64,000 nucleotides of DNA. Source: Chloroflexota bacterium. GTDB lineage: Bacteria; Chloroflexota; Limnocylindria; QHBO01. The translations under genes and the position numbers were made by a program. The notes under the pieces were generated by a model that saw only the letters and a program-made list of their open reading frames with translations, made no database searches and was not told the origin of the DNA. Location: contig JBBDXT010000004.1 in assembly GCA_040902225.1 (NCBI GenBank), positions 578,965 through 642,964 on the forward strand, given 5' to 3'. Shown piece by piece: positions 16,258 through 25,553 of the stretch (position 1 is the stretch's first letter; every line of letters starts with the position of its first letter).

Positions 16258-18435
16258 ATGGAGGTCGGGATCCCGTTCTACCCCCTGATCGTGCTGCCGG
16301 CCACCGTCGCCATCGCGCTCTTCTGGCGCCGCGCCGGCCGCCACCTGGCCGTGCTGCGCGCCGGGCGGCCGATTGACCGACTCGACCAGCCCCTGCGCCG
16401 AATCTGGGGCGTGATCGTCTACGTCATCGCCCAGCGGCGGCTCCTCAACGAGCTGGGCCCGGGGCTGATGCACGCCTTCATCTTCTGGGGATTCCTGGTC
16501 CTGCTGGTGACGACCGGGAACTACTTCACCAACGGGCTGGTGGAGACGATCCTGCGCTGGCCGCTCGGCGGCATCGGCTGGATGGCCGCGGTCGCCATCG
16601 CCAACCTGTTCATCGGCCTGGTGCTGGGCGCCCTGGTGTATGCCACCTGGCGGCGGGTGGTGCAGCGGCCCGCCCGCCTGGCCCTGAGCCGGGACGCCTT
16701 CATCATCCTGGCCATGATCCTGGGGGTCGTCGTCAGCGAGGTGGCCGGCGACGCCCTGCGCTTCGTGGCCCAACCGGACGATCCGGCGCGCGTGGCGGCG
16801 ATCCTGGCTGGCCCGGTCTCCCTGGCCCTCGAGCCGATCGGGCCCGATGCCGCCGCGACCGGCTTCGGCATCTTCGCCTGGCTGCACATCGGCTTTGTGA
16901 TGGCCTTCGGCACGTACCTGCCGTACAGCAAGCACCTGCACATCGTGACCAGTGAGCCGAATGTCTACCTGCGCAACCTCGAGCCGCGCGGTGCCCTACG
17001 CAAGATGGACCTGGAGGCCGAACCGGCGCCGGGCGAGGAGCTGGTGTTCGGCGCCAAGGGCCTGAAAGACCTCACCTGGCGGCACCTGCTCGACGGGCTG
17101 TCGTGCACCGAGTGCGGCCGCTGCATGGAGTTCTGCCCGGCCTCGATGACCGGGAAGACGCTCTCCCCCAAGCACTTCATGGAGGGCCTGCGCGACCAGA
17201 TCGTTGCCGCCGAGACCGCCCTGGCGGCGGCGGCCGGTGCGCAGCGCGCGGCGAAGGGCGGCGCATCCGGGGGAGTGGAGGCGTCCGAGAGCGCGCTGAG
17301 CCTGGCTCGCGAGCGAGCAGTTGACGCGCTTGCGCTGCCCCTGGTCGACCACGCCATTCCGGAGGAGGCGGTCTGGCAGTGCACCACCTGCGGCTGGTGC
17401 GTGGAGGGCTGCCCGGTCCTGATCGAGCACGTCGACAGCATCGTCGAGATCAGGCGCAACCTAGTGCTGGAGGAGAGCCGCTTCCCCAAGGAGCTGAACG
17501 CTGCGTTCCGAAACATGGAGACTGCCGGCAACCCGTGGGGACAGCCGCCCAGCGCTCGACTCGACTGGGCGAAGGGGATGGACGTGCCGGTGCTCGGGGC
17601 GGACGCCAGCTCGCCGGAGGCCGGTGCCGCCGCCCATCGCGGGGTCCTGTACTGGGTCGGCTGTGCCGGTGCCTTCGACGATCGAAACCGCAAGGTGGTG
17701 CGAGCGATGGCCGCCCTCCTCAAACAGGCCGATGTCCCGTTCGCCGTGCTCGGGCCACGCGAGACGTGCACTGGTGACCCGGCGCGCCGGGCCGGCAACG
17801 AATACCTGTTCCAGATGCTGGCCGAGGAGAACGTCGCCACGCTGACGATGGCCCACGACGAGCACAGCGTCCGAACCATCGTGGCCAGCTGCCCCCACTG
17901 CTTCAACACGATCCGGAATGAGTACCCGCAGTTCGGCCTGTCTGGCGTGGAGGTCGTTCACCACACCCAGCTGCTGGACACCCTGATCGCCGATGGCAGG
18001 CTCCGGCCCGATCGCAGCAACGAGGCGGTGGTCGCCTATCACGACGCGTGCTACCTGGGCCGCTACAACGAGGTATACGACGAGGGTCGGCGCGTGGTGG
18101 AGGCGGTCCCCGGCCAGTCGGTGGTCGAGATGGAGCAGCATCATCGCAAGGGGCTGTGCTGCGGCGCCGGCGGCGCGCGGATGTGGATGGAGGAGCGTGA
18201 GGGCCAGCGGATCAACCATCGCCGCACCGAGCAGGCGCTGGCAACCTCGCCGTCGGCGATCGCCACCGCCTGTCCCTTCTGCCTGGTCATGCTCCGCGAC
18301 GGCGTGACTGACCTTGACCGCGCTGATGTCGCGGTCCGCGACGTCGCGGAGCTGCTCGCGGACGCGACCGACGCCTGGTCGCTGGAGGTTCGCGATCAGT
18401 CGTTGAGCCGCGGATTCCGCAGGATCTGGCCGTAG
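16258..18435 (+). CDS. membrane Fe-S oxidoreductase, ETF:menaquinone type
   Basis: A 725-residue membrane protein with an N-terminal cytochrome-b/NarI-like region of about six helices (to ~residue 235). Next come two ferredoxin-type cluster motifs, CTECGRCMEFCP and CTTCGWCVEGCP, and then HdrB-like CCG domains (VGCAGAFDDRN, CPHCFNT, HDACYLGRY, CCGAGGARMW, ACPFC). This is the layout of the HdrFE-like proteins proposed to pass electrons from EtfAB to menaquinone. The acyl-CoA dehydrogenase and etfBA genes 2.5-5.5 kb downstream support that role. ATG 16258 is chosen over 16249 because TAGCAT lies 7 nt before it. Confidence 0.85.
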   Translation: MEVGIPFYPLIVLPATVAIALFWRRAGRHLAVLRAGRPIDRLDQPLRRIWGVIVYVIAQRRLLNELGPGLMHAFIFWGFLVLLVTTGNYFTNGLVETILRWPLGGIGWMAAVAIANLFIGLVLGALVYATWRRVVQRPARLALSRDAFIILAMILGVVVSEVAGDALRFVAQPDDPARVAAILAGPVSLALEPIGPDAAATGFGIFAWLHIGFVMAFGTYLPYSKHLHIVTSEPNVYLRNLEPRGALRKMDLEAEPAPGEELVFGAKGLKDLTWRHLLDGLSCTECGRCMEFCPASMTGKTLSPKHFMEGLRDQIVAAETALAAAAGAQRAAKGGASGGVEASESALSLARERAVDALALPLVDHAIPEEAVWQCTTCGWCVEGCPVLIEHVDSIVEIRRNLVLEESRFPKELNAAFRNMETAGNPWGQPPSARLDWAKGMDVPVLGADASSPEAGAAAHRGVLYWVGCAGAFDDRNRKVVRAMAALLKQADVPFAVLGPRETCTGDPARRAGNEYLFQMLAEENVATLTMAHDEHSVRTIVASCPHCFNTIRNEYPQFGLSGVEVVHHTQLLDTLIADGRLRPDRSNEAVVAYHDACYLGRYNEVYDEGRRVVEAVPGQSVVEMEQHHRKGLCCGAGGARMWMEEREGQRINHRRTEQALATSPSAIATACPFCLVMLRDGVTDLDRADVAVRDVAELLADATDAWSLEVRDQSLSRGFRRIWP

Positions 18436-18446
18436 GCACCGCCGCG

Positions 18447-18466
18447 GGCGGCCCGGCCCGGCCGCC
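18447..18466. terminator. GC hairpin after the Fe-S oxidoreductase gene
   Basis: GGCGGCC-CGGCCC-GGCCGCC, a 7-bp perfect stem 11 nt after the stop; no T-tract. TAGCAT at 18474-18479 then serves the aminotransferase gene. Confidence 0.45.
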
Positions 18467-18503
18467 AATCGGCTAGCATCGGAGGCTCAGAAGGGAGGGA
18501 CAG

Positions 18504-19934
18504 GTGGCCGTCGTCGAACGCCGAGAGGTAGATCGCGCCCGGGTCAAGGCGATCGTGGAGCGCGAGGAGGCAGCGTATCGCGCGCGCACGCCGCGCAGCG
18601 CCGAGCTCCACAAGCGTGCGCTCGAGTCGATGCCGCTCGGTGTCGCCAGCTCGTTCCAGACCTACGACCCGTATCCGCTCTTCATCACCGAGGGCCACGG
18701 CTCACGCATGTGGGACGCCGATGGAAACGAGTACCTCGACTTCGACATGGCCCTTGGCGTGCTCGCGGCTGGCCACTCGCATCCCGCCTTCGTGGAGGCG
18801 ATCCAGCGACGAGCGGCGATCGGCACCGCCTTCACCTTCCCGATCGAGGAGCAGGTGCTGGTTGCCGAAGAGCTGAAGCGACGCTTCCGCGCCGACCTGG
18901 TCCGCTTCAGTAACTCGGGCACCGAGGCGACCATGGACGCCATCCGGGTGGCGCGCGGATTCACCGGTCGCGAGAAGATCATCAAGTTCGAGGGCGGCTA
19001 TCACGGCCACCACGACGATGTTCTGATCAGCATCCAGCCGCCGCGCGACATGATCGGCGACGTGGATGCCCCCAACAGCGTCCCGACCAGCGCCGGGATC
19101 CCACGCAGCCGGATCGCGGAGACGGTCGTCGCGCCATTCAACCAGCCCGAGATCGTGGAGAGCATCCTGGAGCGCCACCGCGGGGAGATCGCCGCGATCA
19201 TCGTCGAGGCGGTCCAGTTCAATATCGGTGTCGTGCCGCCCGAGCCGGGCTTCCTGGAGCGGCTGCGGGAGCTGGCGACCGCCCACGGCAGCGTTCTCAT
19301 CTTCGACGAGGTGAAGACCGGGGTCGTGATCGCATACGGCGGCGCGACGGAGTATTTCAACGTCCTGCCTGACCTCTTCTGCCTGGCCAAGAGCATCGGC
19401 GGCGGGACGCCGATCGGTGCCTTCGGCGGCCGCGAGGAGGTGATGCGCGTGATCGAGGGTGGTGCCAAGGCGCCGCTGATCGAGACCGAGCTGGCGCACT
19501 CGTCGTTCGGCGGCACCTCCCGGGTCGCCCACATGGGCACGATGAACGGCTCGCCGCTGGTGATGGCGGCGGCACTGGCGGTGCTGACCAAGGTGCTGAC
19601 GCCCGATGTCTACCCACGCCTGCAGGCGATGGGCGATCGGTTGACGGCCGGAAGCCAGGAGATCGTCGACACGTACGGGCTGCCGGGCTACGCCATCAAC
19701 GTCGGGCCGAAGGGGATCGTGATGTTCGCGCCGCAGCGGGTCACCGGCTATCGCGACTTCATCGGCCTGGATGACGAGCTGTGGGCATCCTCGTTCTGGT
19801 TCCTCGCCAACCGCGGCATCCTCATCCCGCCCGCCCCCGACGACCAGTGGACGCTCTCGGTGCAGCACACCGACGACGAGATCGACCGCTACCTGGCGGT
19901 CTTCCGCGAATGGGCGATCGAGGTGGCCGGCTGA
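18504..19934 (+). CDS. class III aminotransferase, glutamate-1-semialdehyde aminomutase-like
   Basis: A PLP-dependent fold-type I enzyme, 476 residues. It follows HemL over most of its length: WDADGNEYLDFDM, FSNSGTEATMDAIRVARGFTGREKIIKFEGGYHGHHDD and LIFDEVKTG. The PLP-lysine is in DLFCLAKSIGGGTPIGAFGG. It is ~45 residues longer than HemL, and the DEVKTGVVIAYGG and LAKSIGGGTPIG segments differ from the HemL consensus (DEVMTGFR, GK-IGGG-PVG), so it may act on another amino acid or keto acid. The GTG start has a purine-rich AGGGAGGGA just upstream, and TAGCAT gives a short leader. Confidence 0.75.
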   Translation: MAVVERREVDRARVKAIVEREEAAYRARTPRSAELHKRALESMPLGVASSFQTYDPYPLFITEGHGSRMWDADGNEYLDFDMALGVLAAGHSHPAFVEAIQRRAAIGTAFTFPIEEQVLVAEELKRRFRADLVRFSNSGTEATMDAIRVARGFTGREKIIKFEGGYHGHHDDVLISIQPPRDMIGDVDAPNSVPTSAGIPRSRIAETVVAPFNQPEIVESILERHRGEIAAIIVEAVQFNIGVVPPEPGFLERLRELATAHGSVLIFDEVKTGVVIAYGGATEYFNVLPDLFCLAKSIGGGTPIGAFGGREEVMRVIEGGAKAPLIETELAHSSFGGTSRVAHMGTMNGSPLVMAAALAVLTKVLTPDVYPRLQAMGDRLTAGSQEIVDTYGLPGYAINVGPKGIVMFAPQRVTGYRDFIGLDDELWASSFWFLANRGILIPPAPDDQWTLSVQHTDDEIDRYLAVFREWAIEVAG

Positions 19935-19974
19935 CGAGTCGTGAGGCGTATCGGCTCGCGTAGGGAGCATCGGG

Positions 19975-20838
19975 ATGCTTGAGCGATGGGCGAGGCCCTG
20001 GGCGCGTCTGTGGAACGGCACCGCGGGGGTGATAGACGCCATCTACCGCCGCCTCGGACGCACCGGGAAGCTGCTCCAGGACTTCCTGAACGGATCCTGG
20101 CTCGGCCACTCGCTGCACCCGGTGCTGGTCGACGTGGTGGTGGGCGGCTGGACGGCGTTGGTCCTGCTCCAGGTGCTGAGCTGGCTCGGCGTGGGCGACA
20201 TGCGGGTCGCGATCCTCTGGGTCCTGGGGCTCACCTGGTTGACGGGCCTGTCGGCGATCGTCACGGGGCTGACCGACTTCAAGGACACCGCCACCGGGGA
20301 CGAGCGCCACGTGGTGGGCCTCCACGGCCTGATCAACATCACCGCGACCGCGGTCCTGACTGGCGGGTTCGTGGCGCTGCTGGGCGAAGCGGACGCGATC
20401 GCCGGCTGGCTGATCGTGGCGGGTTTCGGGGTGCTCAGCGTCGGCGCCTTCATCGGCGGCCACGTCGTTTTCAAGTACGGTTACATGGTCAACCACAATG
20501 CCTTCTCGGGAGGCAAGAAGGCGAAGGAATTCACCCCCATCCTGCCCGCGGCGGACCTCGCCGAGGCGACCCTTACCAAGGCGATGCTCGGCCCCACCGC
20601 GCTCGTCGTGGTGCGGCGCGGCGACCTCGTCTTCGCCCTCAAGGAGACCTGCTCGCACGCGGGCGGGCCGCTCTCGCAGGGCACGCTGGCTGGGTACACG
20701 ATCGTCTGCCCCTGGCACGCATCCGCGTTCCGCATCAGTGACGGCGCAGTGCGGCACGGTCCCGCCGCCACCCGCCAGGTCGCCTATCGCGCTCGGATCA
20801 GCGGCGACCAGGTGGAGGTCCAGGGACCGATCACCTAA
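19975..20838 (+). CDS. DUF2231 membrane domain fused to Rieske ferredoxin
   Basis: A 287-residue fusion. Residues ~35-180 hold about four membrane helices with GHSLHPVLVDV, the hallmark of DUF2231. Residues ~190-287 are a Rieske [2Fe-2S] domain with both ligand boxes, CSHAGGPL and CPWHASAF (C-x-H and C-x-x-H). It probably carries electrons at the membrane; donor and acceptor are unknown. The flanking Fe-S oxidoreductase and acyl-CoA dehydrogenase genes make a role in quinone-linked electron transfer plausible. ATG 19975 is 40 nt after the aminotransferase. Confidence 0.85.
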   Translation: MLERWARPWARLWNGTAGVIDAIYRRLGRTGKLLQDFLNGSWLGHSLHPVLVDVVVGGWTALVLLQVLSWLGVGDMRVAILWVLGLTWLTGLSAIVTGLTDFKDTATGDERHVVGLHGLINITATAVLTGGFVALLGEADAIAGWLIVAGFGVLSVGAFIGGHVVFKYGYMVNHNAFSGGKKAKEFTPILPAADLAEATLTKAMLGPTALVVVRRGDLVFALKETCSHAGGPLSQGTLAGYTIVCPWHASAFRISDGAVRHGPAATRQVAYRARISGDQVEVQGPIT

Positions 20839-20938
20839 GCAGCCGGTCAATTCGTGCCCGCCGGATACGGGCCCGACGGCCCTGATTCGGTATCCTGCTG
20901 ACGCTGTCTCCGCACACCCGTCCGGTGAAAGGACCCGC

Positions 20939-22108
20939 GTGACCTACCGCCCCACCGCTGATCACGATGAGCTGCGCGCCGTGGTGCGCGAGCTCGCTGA
21001 CAAACGCGTGGCGCCGCGCGCCGCCGAGATCGACGCCACGTCGGAGTTTCCGTGGGACCTCAAGGAGCTGCTCGCCAAGCAGGACCTGCTGGGCATCTCC
21101 TTTCCGGCGCGATTCGGGGGGACGGAGCTCGACAACATCTCGCAGGCCATCGTGGTCGAGGAGATCGCGCGGGCGGATGCCACCACCAGCCTCATCGTCC
21201 TGGTGCAGAAATTGGGCTCCCTGCCGATTATGGTTGCCGGCACCGAGGAGCAGCAGGCGCGCTACTTCCCGCGCCTGGCCAGCGGGGAGTGGCTGGCTGC
21301 GTTCGGCCTGACCGAGGCCGGCGCGGGGAGCGATGTTGCCGGCATTCGGATGCGTGCGCGGCTCGACGGCGACGACTACCTGCTCAACGGCAGCAAGCGC
21401 TTCATCACCCATGGCTCGATCGCCAACCTGGTCACCATCTTTGCCGTGACCGATCCCGAGGCCGGCGGGCGCAACGGGCTGAGCGCCTTCATCGTCGAGA
21501 CCGACAGCCCGGGCTTCTCAGCGCCGCGCCTCGAGCACAAGATGGGGATCCGGGGCTCACCCACCGCCGAGCTGCACCTCGACGACGTCCGGGTCCCGGT
21601 CGGCAACCGGCTCGGGGCAGAGGGAGAGGGGTTCGCAGTGGCGATGGCCACCCTCGACCGATCGCGCCTATCAATCGCGGCCCAGGCGGTCGGCATCGCC
21701 CAGGGCGCGCTCGATTTCGCGGTTGGCTACGCGGCACAGCGCGAGCAGTTCGGCGCACGGATCGCCGACCTGCAGGGAATTCAGTTCATGCTCGCCGACA
21801 TGGCCAGCGGCGTCGAGGCGGCCAGGCAGCTGACCTATGCCGCCGCGGCCGCGGTGGACGCGAATGCCCCCGACCTGGCGTATTGGACGAGCTCCGCAAA
21901 GCTGATCGCGGGCGATATGGCCATGCGCGTGACCACCGATGCGGTGCAGGTCCTGGGCGGTTATGGCTATGTGAGCGAGTACCCTGTCGAACGCATGATG
22001 CGCGACGCAAAGATCACTCAGCTGTACGAGGGAACACAGCAGGTTCAGCGAATGATCGTGGCGCGCCAGCTCCTGCGACGGGCGGGCGTGCCCCGGCCAT
22101 CCGGGTAG
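20939..22108 (+). CDS. acyl-CoA dehydrogenase
   Basis: FAD enzyme of 389 residues catalysing alpha,beta-dehydrogenation of acyl-CoA and handing electrons to EtfAB. Family signatures: AAFGLTEAGAGSDVAG (signature 1), DYLLNGSKRFITHGSIA, QREQFGARIADLQGIQFMLADM, and QVLGGYGYVSEYPVERMMRDAKITQLYEGTQQVQR, where the glutamate of YEGT is the catalytic base. It is similar to short-chain/butyryl-CoA dehydrogenases; chain length is not predictable. GTG 20939 gives the family start; the frame upstream is antisense or out-of-frame with the Rieske gene. etfB begins 22 nt downstream. Confidence 0.93.
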   Translation: MTYRPTADHDELRAVVRELADKRVAPRAAEIDATSEFPWDLKELLAKQDLLGISFPARFGGTELDNISQAIVVEEIARADATTSLIVLVQKLGSLPIMVAGTEEQQARYFPRLASGEWLAAFGLTEAGAGSDVAGIRMRARLDGDDYLLNGSKRFITHGSIANLVTIFAVTDPEAGGRNGLSAFIVETDSPGFSAPRLEHKMGIRGSPTAELHLDDVRVPVGNRLGAEGEGFAVAMATLDRSRLSIAAQAVGIAQGALDFAVGYAAQREQFGARIADLQGIQFMLADMASGVEAARQLTYAAAAAVDANAPDLAYWTSSAKLIAGDMAMRVTTDAVQVLGGYGYVSEYPVERMMRDAKITQLYEGTQQVQRMIVARQLLRRAGVPRPSG

Positions 22109-22130
22109 TAGGGGAGTTCGGACCATCAGC

Positions 22131-22913
22131 CTGAAGATCGTGGTCTGCATCAAGCAGGTGCCCGCGACCACCGCCGAGAAGCGCTACACCGCCGACTTGC
22201 GGCTGGACCGAGCCGCCGCAGAGGCGGTGATCAATCCGCTGGACGAGTACGCCATCGAGCAGGCGCTGCGACTGCAGGAGTCCGGCGCGGTCGAGTCGGT
22301 CGGCTTCCTGTCGATGGGCCCCGAGCAGGCTGCCGAGGCCCTGCGCCGTGCGCTGGCCATGGGCGGCGACGACGCCACCCTGGTCACCGATCCGGTCCTC
22401 GCCGGGGCCGATGCATGGGCAACCGCACGGGTCCTGGCAGCCGCGCTCGACAAGCTGGCTCCGGACGTGGCCCTCATGGGGATGGCGTCCGATGACGCAC
22501 GGGGCTCACTCGTCCCCGGCGCGGTGGCTGCCCTTCGCGGTATGCCGCTCCTCTCCTATGGCTCGGAGCTGCGCATCGAAGGCTCGTCCGCTCGCGTCCG
22601 TCGCCTGACGGCTGACGGGTTCGACATCGTCGAGGCGCCACTTCCCGTGGTCGCCAGCGTGACCGACCAGGTCGGCGAGCCGCGCTACGCATCCCTGAAG
22701 GGGATCATGGCCGCCAAGCGCAAGCCGATGGAGACCTGGGGCCTCGCCGACATCGGCCTCTCGCCCGATGAGCTCCACGGTGCGGCGCTGACCCGGGTGG
22801 TGGAGGCGCGCAAGCCGGAGGCCAAGTCGCCGACCGAGCGCGTCGAGGACGTGAGCGCCGACGAGGCCGTGACACGGATCGCAGATTGGCTCGCCGCCAG
22901 GAAGCTCATCTGA
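22131..22913 (+). CDS. etfB: electron transfer flavoprotein beta subunit
   Basis: Small ETF subunit of 260 residues, which binds AMP and pairs with EtfA to carry electrons from acyl-CoA dehydrogenases. INPLDEYAIEQALRL and GMASDDARGSLVPGAVAALRG are conserved EtfB blocks. The canonical N-terminus MKIVVCIKQVP is reproduced exactly only if translation starts at CTG 22131 (LKIVVCIKQVP). The nearest conventional start is GTG 22140, which drops the first strand residues. A GGGGAG lies 14 nt before the CTG. It overlaps etfA as TGATG. Confidence 0.93.
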   Translation: MKIVVCIKQVPATTAEKRYTADLRLDRAAAEAVINPLDEYAIEQALRLQESGAVESVGFLSMGPEQAAEALRRALAMGGDDATLVTDPVLAGADAWATARVLAAALDKLAPDVALMGMASDDARGSLVPGAVAALRGMPLLSYGSELRIEGSSARVRRLTADGFDIVEAPLPVVASVTDQVGEPRYASLKGIMAAKRKPMETWGLADIGLSPDELHGAALTRVVEARKPEAKSPTERVEDVSADEAVTRIADWLAARKLI

Positions 22914-23893
22914 TGAGCAATGACGTCGCCTTTCTCGCCGAATTCAGCGGAGGCTCGCCGACGCACGCGGCGCTCGAGCTGGCTGCGGGCGCTGCAGACC
23001 TGGCGGAAGGGAGCAAGGGCGCGGCGGTGGCCCTCGCCTACGGTCCCGGTGCGGCCGATGCAGGGGCGCTCGGCGCCGCCGGGGCGTCCCGCGTCCTCGT
23101 CCTGGGCGATGAGCCATCGCCCGCCATCACGCACGCCGCTGCGGCCGCTGCCGTCGTTCGTGATCTCAACCCGCTTCTTCTCCTTGCGCCTGCGACACCA
23201 AACGGCCGCGACTTGGCAGCCGCCCTGGTGGGCCTGGTGGCGCTCCCGGCATTCGGGCCGGTTCGCGCGGTGCGCATCGAGGCGGGCCGCGTGCGGACCG
23301 AGCAGGCCACCCTTCAGGGGACGGTTATCACCGTCAGCGAGCCGACCGACGACGCCGGCCAACCGGCGATCGTGCTCGTCCTGCCGAGCACCTTCACGCC
23401 GCGCGAAGGCGGAAGCGGCGCAGCGAAGGTCGAGCCCGCCGCAGCGTCCGAGGCGGGGCCGCTCGGCGCGGCGCGCATCGTCGAGTCACACCCCGCCGAG
23501 GCCGCGGTCGCCAACCTCGAGGAGGCGAGCGTCATCGTGGCCGGGGGACGCGGTGTCGGCAGCGCCGACGGCTTCGCGCCGCTGCACGAGCTGGCGGCTG
23601 CGCTGGGTGGTGCGGTCGGCGCCAGCCGTGCCGCGGCCGACGCGGGCTGGGTCCCGTACCAGCTCCAGATCGGGCAGACCGGCAAGGTCGTCAAGCCGGC
23701 GCTGTACGTCGGGTGTGGGATCAGTGGCGCGATCCAGCATCGGGTTGGGATGCAGACCGCCGAGAACGTGCTGGCCATCAACAAGGATCCCGACGCGCCG
23801 ATCGGCGAATTCGCCGACCTGTTCGTGGTGGGAGACCTGTTCACCATCGTCCCGAAGCTCACCGCCGAGATTCGGCGCCGAAAGGGACGCTGA
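22913..23893 (+). CDS. etfA: electron transfer flavoprotein alpha subunit
   Basis: Large FAD-binding ETF subunit, 326 residues. The C-terminal FAD domain shows AGGRGVGSADGF, GASRAAADAGWVPYQLQIGQTGKVVKPALYVGCGISGAIQHRVGMQ (conserved R, S/T and H contacts), AINKDPDAPIGEFADLFVVGD and the terminal IVPKLTAEI. The N-terminal domain is alanine-rich and less conserved. ATG 22913 overlaps the etfB stop. With the upstream dehydrogenase and the membrane Fe-S protein it completes a path from acyl-CoA to quinone. Confidence 0.95.
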   Translation: MSNDVAFLAEFSGGSPTHAALELAAGAADLAEGSKGAAVALAYGPGAADAGALGAAGASRVLVLGDEPSPAITHAAAAAAVVRDLNPLLLLAPATPNGRDLAAALVGLVALPAFGPVRAVRIEAGRVRTEQATLQGTVITVSEPTDDAGQPAIVLVLPSTFTPREGGSGAAKVEPAAASEAGPLGAARIVESHPAEAAVANLEEASVIVAGGRGVGSADGFAPLHELAAALGGAVGASRAAADAGWVPYQLQIGQTGKVVKPALYVGCGISGAIQHRVGMQTAENVLAINKDPDAPIGEFADLFVVGDLFTIVPKLTAEIRRRKGR

Positions 23894-23898
23894 CCACC

Positions 23899-24405
23899 AT
23901 GGGACTGCTCGGCAGACGCCGGCCAAAGCGCGTGCACGGCCGGGAGCTGCAGGCATATCGGCGCGACCTCGCCGAGCTGACCACCATGATCGACCTGGAG
24001 CTGACCACGCTCGGTGACCTGGTCGACGCGTTGCGCCGCCGCGATGCCGATCCTGACGAGGCCGTGGTCGACCTGCAGGCCGGCGAGGAGAAGCTCGACC
24101 TCGCCGCCGAATCCCTGCGCGAGATGCTTGCGCCCATGGAGCTGCATGGGCTTCACGCCGAATACGAGGGGAGCCTGGAGCGCGCGTTGCGCGGGATCGT
24201 CACCGCGGAGCGCGGCTGCGGGATCACCCGGCTGCCCTACCGGCGACTCGACGATGAGGAGCCGCTCATCTATTGGAAGCGCGGCCATCTGAACATCCTC
24301 CATGCTCGCCTTCGGATGCAGGAGGTCGTTGCCACGCTGCTGACCTGGGAGCCGGGGATGCCGGCCGAGGCCACCGTCGCGGCACGCCTCGGCCGCGCCC
24401 GCTAG
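23899..24405 (+). CDS. hypothetical protein after etfA
   Basis: A 168-residue soluble, mostly helical protein with no recognised family. Notable stretches are ELTTMIDLELTTLGDLVDALRRR and ERGCGITRLPYRRLDDEEPLIYWKRGHLNILHARLRMQ. It starts 5 nt after etfA at ATG 23899 and is probably co-transcribed. It is followed by the hairpin GCCCG-CGGAAA-CGGGC (24415-24430). Confidence 0.7.
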   Translation: MGLLGRRRPKRVHGRELQAYRRDLAELTTMIDLELTTLGDLVDALRRRDADPDEAVVDLQAGEEKLDLAAESLREMLAPMELHGLHAEYEGSLERALRGIVTAERGCGITRLPYRRLDDEEPLIYWKRGHLNILHARLRMQEVVATLLTWEPGMPAEATVAARLGRAR

Positions 24406-24414
24406 GTCAGAATC

Positions 24415-24430
24415 GCCCGCGGAAACGGGC
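24415..24430. terminator. hairpin at end of the etf operon
   Basis: GCCCG, loop CGGAAA, CGGGC; a 5-bp stem 9 nt after the stop, upstream of nrdR. It is weak and has no T-tract. Confidence 0.3.
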
Positions 24431-24451
24431 AGATCAGGGCACATGTTGTGG

Positions 24452-24457
24452 TATGCT
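24452..24457 (+). promoter_or_regulatory. probable nrdR -10 box
   Basis: TATGCT, 44 nt before ATG 24502, would leave a leader of about 38 nt. No recognisable NrdR box pair was found in the leader. Confidence 0.3.
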
Positions 24458-24501
24458 CCCTGCCGGTACCACCACTGGTGTAGTCCGCACGGGGAGCCTG
24501 C

Positions 24502-24972
24502 ATGCTCTGTCCACGCTGCAACGAGTCGGGCACGCGGGTCATCGACTCGCGCGACCTCGAAGGGGGAAGCACGATCCGCCGCCGGCGGGAATGCGAGCAG
24601 TGCTCGTATCGGTTCACCACCTACGAGCGGCCCGAAGGGGCCCGCCTCACCGTCCTCAAGCGCGAGGGGAGCCGCCAGGAATTCGACCGGGGCAAGCTCC
24701 AGGCGGGGCTGATGCGGGCGCTTGAGAAGCGTCCGGTGACCCTCGCGCGGGTGGAGCAGGCGGTCGACGACATCGAGAGCGGCCTCCGCGCGCGCGGCGA
24801 GCCCGAGGTCACCAGCAAGGAGATCGGTCGCCTGGCGACCGAGGCGCTGCGCGACATCGACCAGCTCGCATACATCCGCTTTGCATCGGTCTATCACAGC
24901 TACGAGGACATCTCGACCCTCAAGCGCGAGGTCGACCGGCTGATGAAGCAGCGCACGCCCGCGGACGGCTAG
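24502..24972 (+). CDS. nrdR: transcriptional repressor NrdR
   Basis: ATP/dATP-sensing repressor of ribonucleotide reductase genes, 156 residues. The N-terminal zinc ribbon has C3, C6, C31 and C34 (CPRC and CEQC). The ATP-cone follows, with [20 protein letters not shown] and [29 protein letters not shown]. Length and motifs are canonical. The stop overlaps the dcd start as TAGTG, linking two genes of deoxynucleotide supply. No nrd structural gene is in the window. Confidence 0.96.
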   Translation: MLCPRCNESGTRVIDSRDLEGGSTIRRRRECEQCSYRFTTYERPEGARLTVLKREGSRQEFDRGKLQAGLMRALEKRPVTLARVEQAVDDIESGLRARGEPEVTSKEIGRLATEALRDIDQLAYIRFASVYHSYEDISTLKREVDRLMKQRTPADG

Positions 24973-25553
24973 TGGTCCTCTCCGACCGAGACATCCGGGC
25001 CGAGATCGCCGCCGGCCGGATCGTGATCGATCCGTTCATCTCCGAGGCCGTGCAGCCGTCGAGCGTTGACCTGCACCTCGACCGACGCTTTCGCGTCTTC
25101 CGCAACAGCCGCTACCCGTTCATCGACGTGCGAGCCGATCAGCCCGAGCTGACGGAGCTGGTCGAGATCGGTGGCGATGACCCATTCATCCTGCACCCCG
25201 GCGAGTTCGTGCTGGGGTCAACCCTCGAGCGGGTCGCGCTGCCGAACGACCTCGTCGCCCGATTAGAGGGGAAGTCGAGTTTAGGGCGGCTGGGCCTCCT
25301 CATTCACTCCACGGCCGGCTACGTCGACCCCGGCTGGGAGGGGAACCTGACCCTCGAGCTCTCGAACGTGGCCAACCTTCCGATCACCCTGTATGACGGG
25401 ATGAAGATCGGCCAGATCAGCTTCCAGCGCCTCTCGAGCCCGGCCGAGGTCGGTTACGGCGACGCGAGCATCGGGAGCAAGTACCGCGGACAGCGGGACC
25501 CGACGGCCAGCCTGTACCATCGGGACTTCGAGCGAGGCCGCATCAAGCGCTGA
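24972..25553 (+). CDS. dcd: dCTP deaminase
   Basis: Converts dCTP to dUTP (and in bifunctional members on to dUMP); trimeric cytosolic enzyme, 193 residues. Conserved blocks: [56 protein letters not shown] (catalytic Glu) and [11 protein letters not shown]-terminal [13 protein letters not shown] completes the site. The GTG start is coupled to nrdR. Whether it also hydrolyses dUTP is not decided by these motifs. Confidence 0.95.
   Translation: MVLSDRDIRAEIAAGRIVIDPFISEAVQPSSVDLHLDRRFRVFRNSRYPFIDVRADQPELTELVEIGGDDPFILHPGEFVLGSTLERVALPNDLVARLEGKSSLGRLGLLIHSTAGYVDPGWEGNLTLELSNVANLPITLYDGMKIGQISFQRLSSPAEVGYGDASIGSKYRGQRDPTASLYHRDFERGRIKR

Noticed and set aside
23314-24897. 527-codon minus-strand open frame
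   Set aside because: Runs antisense across etfA, the hypothetical gene and nrdR; GC-rich shadow frame without motifs.
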